This document shows positions 59,101-64,000 of a stretch of DNA of 64,000 nt, in pieces. The notes below the pieces were generated by a model. The model had not been told where the DNA came from, did no database searches, and saw nothing but the letters and a program-made list of their open reading frames with translations. Position 1 is the stretch's first letter, and each line of letters begins with the position of its first letter. The DNA comes from Parapristionchus giblindavisi. Lineage: Eukaryota; Nematoda; Chromadorea; Rhabditida; Diplogasteridae. Where the stretch lies: assembly GCA_943737045.1 (NCBI GenBank), contig CALSFV010000219.1:62001-126000 (forward strand), given 5' to 3'. The translations under genes and the position numbers were made by a program.

Positions 59101-59662
59101 AATTAAATTTTCAAAGCTTTTACTATATTTCATCGTTTTCCAAATGTTTGTTTACGTAGGCTTTTCAAAAAAATATAAGAAATAAATAAAAATTGGCTGA
59201 GAAAAATAGCTTTGTAAAAACGTGGAAAAAAATCAGTCGATGATAAATTTCGTGGGTGGGTACTTCTGTAAGAAAAAAAGTCATCTAAAATATGGCTCTG
59301 GCTTAAAATATTTTCTATCAGAGTTTTTCCGTGCGGGAGTTAGATGATTCAACCCGTTTCACTGACGGAGGTTACTCTCTCTTTAAAAAGGAGGTCCTAG
59401 AGTTAAACTGAGTGCATTTCGAGAAAGTGAGTGAACGTGGGTAAAAATTGAAATTTCTAATCAAGCGAGTGATCTGCGAATTGTGTAAACATGAGGAGGC
59501 ATTGCAGTGGAGTCTATACTCTGAGAGAGCGACTCCCCAAGAAGTCACCGAAAAACGCTGGATAGAGTCTAGACGAAGAATATAAGGGAGTGTTTAGGGG
59601 AGAAAATCTAGCGTGCGACTATGTGGGAGAAAATCTAGCGTTTTCCGGGACTACCGTAATCT
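59101..59662. other. No gene supported
   Basis: Sequence between repeat G and the next foldback. A small internal direct repeat, GGGAGAAAATCTAGCG, occurs twice near 59599 and 59626. Confidence 0.4.
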
Positions 59663-59867
59663 CACAAGGGAAGTGCAAAAAATATCTTTTAGACCTATGG
59701 ATGGGAGTATTTTTCCTCGATAGCTATAAGCAAAATAAGGTCGGAACCAAAAAATCAGAACCTGGCATGCACTTTCCGATTTTCTATAAATAATTATATT
59801 TTGTACATTCGAACGCACTGTTTAAAGGCTTCCCTGATAGAGCACTTGAAAGTGCAGATAGAACATG

Positions 59868-59945
59868 GCTGCGTGGTGTAGTGGTAGTGTGTTCTCCTCT
59901 TGATCACTATGTGGGTGGTTCGAATACACCTATGGAGGTTTTTCT
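59868..59945 (+). ncRNA. tRNA-like segment in foldback H, left arm
   Basis: A-box TGGTGTAGTGG and B-box GGTTCGAATAC with T-arm pairing GGTG/CACC. The acceptor ends do not pair. Confidence 0.5.
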
Positions 59946-60400
59946 TTTGCGGATTTTTATACGTTTCGGACTTGTAATTTTGATCAGAAATAAAATTAAA
60001 ATCTTTTTCACAGTTTTTATGTAGCTGTTGAACTTGAATTTTATCATTTAGGAATACAAAAAAATAAAGCGGCTATTCAATCGCATTTGGAGCAAAAATA
60101 ATCTCACTGATTAATTGTCCCCGTGAAAAGGATGAGTAGTTTAGAAAGTTTGGCCGAACATTGTATGCACAAGTTTTCAAAATCATGTTCTTCCGTAGCC
60201 GCTTGGTACAGATGAACTATCCCAAAATTAAATGGTCACTATGCTATTAAACGAAATGTTGCTTTATTTTTTGCATTCCTAAATGATAAAAAAAACAAGT
60301 TCAACAGCTACATAAAAAAACTGTGAAAAAAATTTTACTTTATTTCTGATCAAAATTACAAGTCCGAAACGTTTAAAAATCCGCAAAAGAAAAACCTACA

Positions 60401-60473
60401 CAGGTATATTCGAACCACCCACATGGTGATCAAGAGGAGAACACACTACCACTACACCACGCAGCCATGTTCT
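60401..60473 (-). ncRNA. tRNA-like segment in foldback H, right arm
   Basis: Inverted copy of 59868-59945 with very few changes; the B-box is again GGTTCGAATAT-like. Both copies retain the A- and B-box. Confidence 0.5.
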
Positions 60474-60483
60474 AACTGCTCTT

Positions 60484-62710
60484 TTAAGAGACCGGCTCGG
60501 TAAGACTCGAGCATTCTGACCCCCTGCCGGACATTCGCCAAGACTTTCGATCTGGCCCCCAATACTTTCATCATAGACACATACCGGGGGGAAACCGATG
60601 AAAGTTATAGTGAAAATTCCCTTAGGCTCAAACCCGGCTCACATATGCCGCATAAAATAAAAAATTGAAAAATTCATAACTTTTCAATCGTGATAGCTAG
60701 GACTTTTTTTTCTTTTTATTGGTCAATAACATGTCGTGCACCCTTATAAACAAATACGAGTAGCAGTAATATCATATCGTTCTGAATATGTTTTTTCGTG
60801 TCTGATTTTCAGATTTTTCCTCTTCTATCCTCGTTGAAGAGAGACGGCAAGAATTGACATAGTACATATTGTAGCCCTGACAATTCTGTACATGATGGTC
60901 ACATTCCCTTGAAAATCCAACTTTTCTGAAACATCGAGAATTGCAACTGAATGTGAGATATTTGTAATTTTCAAAAATCGAAAATTAAATTTCTTGTATA
61001 TCGCAAGAGTATTAGGTAGCTTTCTTATGTCATTTTACTCGTAGTGATGCGCGTATACTGAAAAAATATACAAATAGCCTCAGGCGATATTTTTTTAAAA
61101 ATTAAAAAATTATTATTTTACTTTTTATTTTTTCAACCTGCACATTGAGTCGACCGTCAAGGCAAATTGATTCAAAGGGGGGATGGTGGCTGATGCATGT
61201 CCGTTTGCGAAAACAACTGCCACGTGAAGAATCGTCGTTTCGCAGATCTAGAATTTATTTTTTAAATCATCAAACTTGAAAATTTATATGTTTCTTTCAT
61301 ATAACTCGGTTGGAAAGTGGCGTATAGAAACCAAAGGTGTACCATTGTTATCAGTAGGAGTGTACTGTACTGCACTACCGTAACCGTCAGGAATCACGAA
61401 CTAACTTTTTTTCAGTCGAATCATAATTCTCAACCATGACCCGGGGTTCATGGTTGAGAATGGCTGAGGTCGAAAAATTCATGATGATCCCAGACCAAAT
61501 ACTAGTAGCCATTATATCAACAGTGAGCCAACTTTTATTTTTATGGATACCATAACCAGAACTACCGTAATTTTAATGCACGCACCTGAATTATCCGAGA
61601 ATTTCACCACATTATTATAGAGTACGGTAGCTAAATTACGGTAGTTCGGGAAATGGTATCCATAAAAATAAAAATTGGCTCACTGTTGATATAATGGCAT
61701 ATAGTATTTGGTCTGGGACGATCATGAATTTTTCGACTTCGGCCATTCTCAACCATGAACCCGGGGTCATGGTTGAGAATTTAAAAAAATTGAGAAAAAA
61801 AGTTAGTTCGAGATTCCTGACGGTTACGGTAGTGCAGTACAGTACACTCCTACTGATAACAATGGTACACCTTTGGTTTCGGTACGCCACTTTCCAACCG
61901 AGTTATATGAAAGAAACATATAAATTTTCAAGTTTGATGATTTAAAAAATAAATTCTAGATCTGCGAAACGACGATTCTTCACGTGGCAGTTATTTTCGC
62001 AAACGGACATGCATCAGCCACCATCCGCCCTATGAATCAATTTGCCTTGACGGTCGACTCAATGTGCAGGTTGAAAAAATAAAAAGTAAATAATAATTTT
62101 TAATTTTAAAAAAAAATATCGCCTGAGGCTATTTGTATATTTTTTTCAGTATACGCGCATCACTACGAGTAAAATGACATAATAAAGCTACCTAATACTC
62201 TTGCGATATACAAGAAATTTAATTTTCGATTTTTGAAAATTACAAATATCTCACATTCAGTTGCAATTCTCGATGTTTCAGAAAAGTTGGATTTTCAAGG
62301 GAATGTGACCATCATGTACAGAATTGTCAGGGCTACAATATGTACTATGTCAATTCTTGCCGTCTCTCTTCAACGAGGATAGAAGAGGAAAAATCTGAAA
62401 ATCAGACACGAAAAAACATATTCAGAACGATATGATATTACTGCTCAGCTGTGTTTATAAGGGTGCACGACATGTTATTCACCAATAAAAAGAAATAAAA
62501 GTCCTAGCTATCACGATTGAAAAGTTATGAATTTTTCAATTTTTTATTTTATGCGGCATATGTGAGCCGGGTTTGAGCCTAAGGGAATTTTCACTATAAC
62601 TTTCATCGGTCTCCCCCGGTATGTGTCTATGATGAAAGTATTGAGGGCCAGATCGAAAGTCTTGGCGAATGTCCGGACCATGCTCGAGTCTTACCGAGCC
62701 GGTCTCTTAA
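60484..62710. mobile_element. TTAA foldback element F1, copy 2
   Basis: Ends TTAAGAGACCGGCTCGGTAA and TTACCGAGCCGGTCTCTTAA as in 27496-29716, the same 2.2-kb palindrome layout centred near 61610, and the same central marks (CATGACCCGGGGTTCATGG, CCAACCGAGTTATATGAAAG). It differs from copy 1 at many positions by eye, so the two are not from one recent burst. Inserted inside foldback H. Confidence 0.85.
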
Positions 62711-62895
62711 GTGCTCTATCAGGGTAGCCTCTAAACAGTGCGCTCGAATGTACAAAATATAATTATTTATATAAAATCGGAAAGTGCATGCCAGGTTCTG
62801 ATTTTTTGGTTCCGACCTTATATTGCCAATAGCTATCGAGGAAAAATACTCCCATCTATAGGTCTAAAAGATATTTTTTGCACTTCCCTTGTCAG

Positions 62896-64000
62896 GTCGT
62901 TTCGCTATCGCAAACTGATTTCTGACTTTTTCCCCTCGTTTTTACGTAAATCTAACTCGTGACACATTACAAACATAGTTTATTCAGACTTGTAATTTAC
63001 ATCAATAATCCACAATGAGGAATATATGAAACAATTAAATTCTAACAATAAACATGATGTTAGAATAACGTTCACGTCAATAGAACGTGCAAGATGATAA
63101 TCAATTTCATTATGGCGCGATCGGCAGTCTGACAGTCAGTATAGTCTGACGAACAACTCCAGCTTTGTAGCATACTTCTTTGACATATCTGAAAACAAAG
63201 GCTCGAATAATTAAAAGAAAGAATGTTTTCGTTAACTCTTAACGAAATACAAAGTTTTCGCTGTAGAGCGTGAGAGAATGACTGCATGAATGATTTGTTT
63301 GTATTGCTTGCTTACCTGGAGACAACTCCGTGAGATAGTTCGTCTTCATTTAAAGGCCAAAAGCTCTCAAAGATACATCAAATTTATCACGCATGTCAGC
63401 TAAGGATTGACTGATTCCACTACACACTTTTGAGTTGACCCCCTCTTTTCTCCACGGTTTTCGATGGTCCTTGGGTAGGACATCCCTGAGCCAGAGTAGC
63501 AAGGATGGTAGATCAAGCGTCTCTCCAGGAGCTCACGTCAAAGTTCGTCGTTGAGGCTCCTTCCGATGCGATTTTCACGACTCACAGTAGAGCTATGAAA
63601 AAGTTTCCAACAGATGAAATGTGTATTTTCGCGAGTACGTTCAGATAAAAATGTGAAAATCCTACTTTTTGATTTTGTATTTCATAAGGAATAGAATTTG
63701 TTCCACAGTTCCGGGACCTATTTTGTTTTGGGCTCAATCGATAGAGCTCGTCCACAGCTTTCATTTAAGACCCTGGGAGCCGAAATAAGTTGGCATTTGG
63801 CTGAATGACGGCCAAAAAACTGCATTTGAATGTTGGTAGATCACTAATAAAAGCCGCGCGTTGCTTTGATCTACTCGCAATTGACGTATAATTGACAGGA
63901 TTGTCCTGTAATATACTGGAGAATGTGCTGACGATCTATCTGACGTCGAGTCGCTCACCCAAGTACGTTTTGTTCTAGCTGCAGCCAAATCTGCGAAATT
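62896..64000. other. No gene supported at the right edge
   Basis: Short open frames at 63072-63287 and 63761-63988 (minus) have no recognisable domain or splice context. Confidence 0.4.

Larger units (their letters stand above)
59663..62895. mobile_element. Foldback H with two inverted tRNA-like segments, split by F1 copy 2
   Basis: Outer arms ACAAGGGAAGTGCAAAAAAT (59664) and ATTTTTTGCACTTCCCTTGT (about 62875), with GATGGGAGTATTTTTCCTCG and CATTCGAACGCACTGTTTAA and their complements inside. The interior holds an inverted pair of tRNA-like segments (59868-59945 plus, 60401-60473 minus). F1 (60484-62710) has inserted at a TTAA in the right arm: left flank ctgctcTTTTAA, right flank TTAAgtgctctatcagg. 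Without F1 the element is about 1.0 kb. Confidence 0.78.

Noticed and set aside
3942..60473. Calling every tRNA-like segment a functional tRNA gene
   Set aside because: Only 55250-55318 and 56012-56092 have a full cloverleaf with paired acceptor stem. The others have A/B boxes but weak or no acceptor pairing.

Overview
The window is from a nematode genome that is heavily loaded with transposable elements. The evidence for a nematode is a C-terminal half typical of str-type nematode 7TM chemoreceptors (300-2710, minus), a secreted C6-domain (DUF281-type) protein, a family found mainly in nematodes (35418-36695, minus), a ZYG-11-type protein, RTE-like retrotransposon debris, and short GT-AG introns with T-rich acceptors such as TTTCAG. 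I cannot name the species.

Genes, left to right. (1) A chemoreceptor gene on the minus strand, with a one-base frame conflict in its third or fourth transmembrane region. (2) An ABCA-type full ABC transporter on the plus strand, about 11375-32802, reconstructed from about 40 exons. Both nucleotide-binding domains carry intact Walker A, signature, Walker B and H-loop motifs; the first transmembrane exon was not found. (3) A 129-residue C6-domain secreted protein, four exons, minus strand. (4) An unidentified multi-exon gene, minus strand, 38914-40985. (5) A complete ZYG-11-like CUL2 substrate-receptor gene, 15 exons, minus strand, 42421-51188, about 745 residues. (6) A Ser/Thr-rich secreted, mucin-like protein with a duplicated Cys-rich module, minus strand, 51697-54619. 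(7) Two canonical tRNA genes, Gly-GCC and Ser-TGA, minus strand, at 55.25 and 56.01 kb.

Most of the remaining sequence is inverted-repeat DNA. Terminal sequences and target-site duplications separate it into TTAA-flanked (piggyBac-type) elements, TA-flanked elements with CAGT or CAGGG ends (Tc1/mariner-type), one hAT-type element with a perfect 8-bp target-site duplication, a decayed mariner, and an endonuclease-only RTE-like insertion. Several are nearly full-length palindromes of 1-2.3 kb, and elements are nested up to three deep. The ABC and zyg-11-like introns absorb many of them.

The most unusual pattern is that at least six different repeat families, some of them clear TTAA inverted-repeat elements, each carry a tRNA-like segment with RNA polymerase III A- and B-box motifs but a poor acceptor stem. 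There are about eleven such segments against two normal tRNA genes. A second notable observation is a TA-flanked element inserted so close to the first exon of the zyg-11-like gene that its target-site duplication supplies part of the splice donor. All calls are by eye from the sequence; intron boundaries were chosen by GT-AG and reading phase, not by transcript data.
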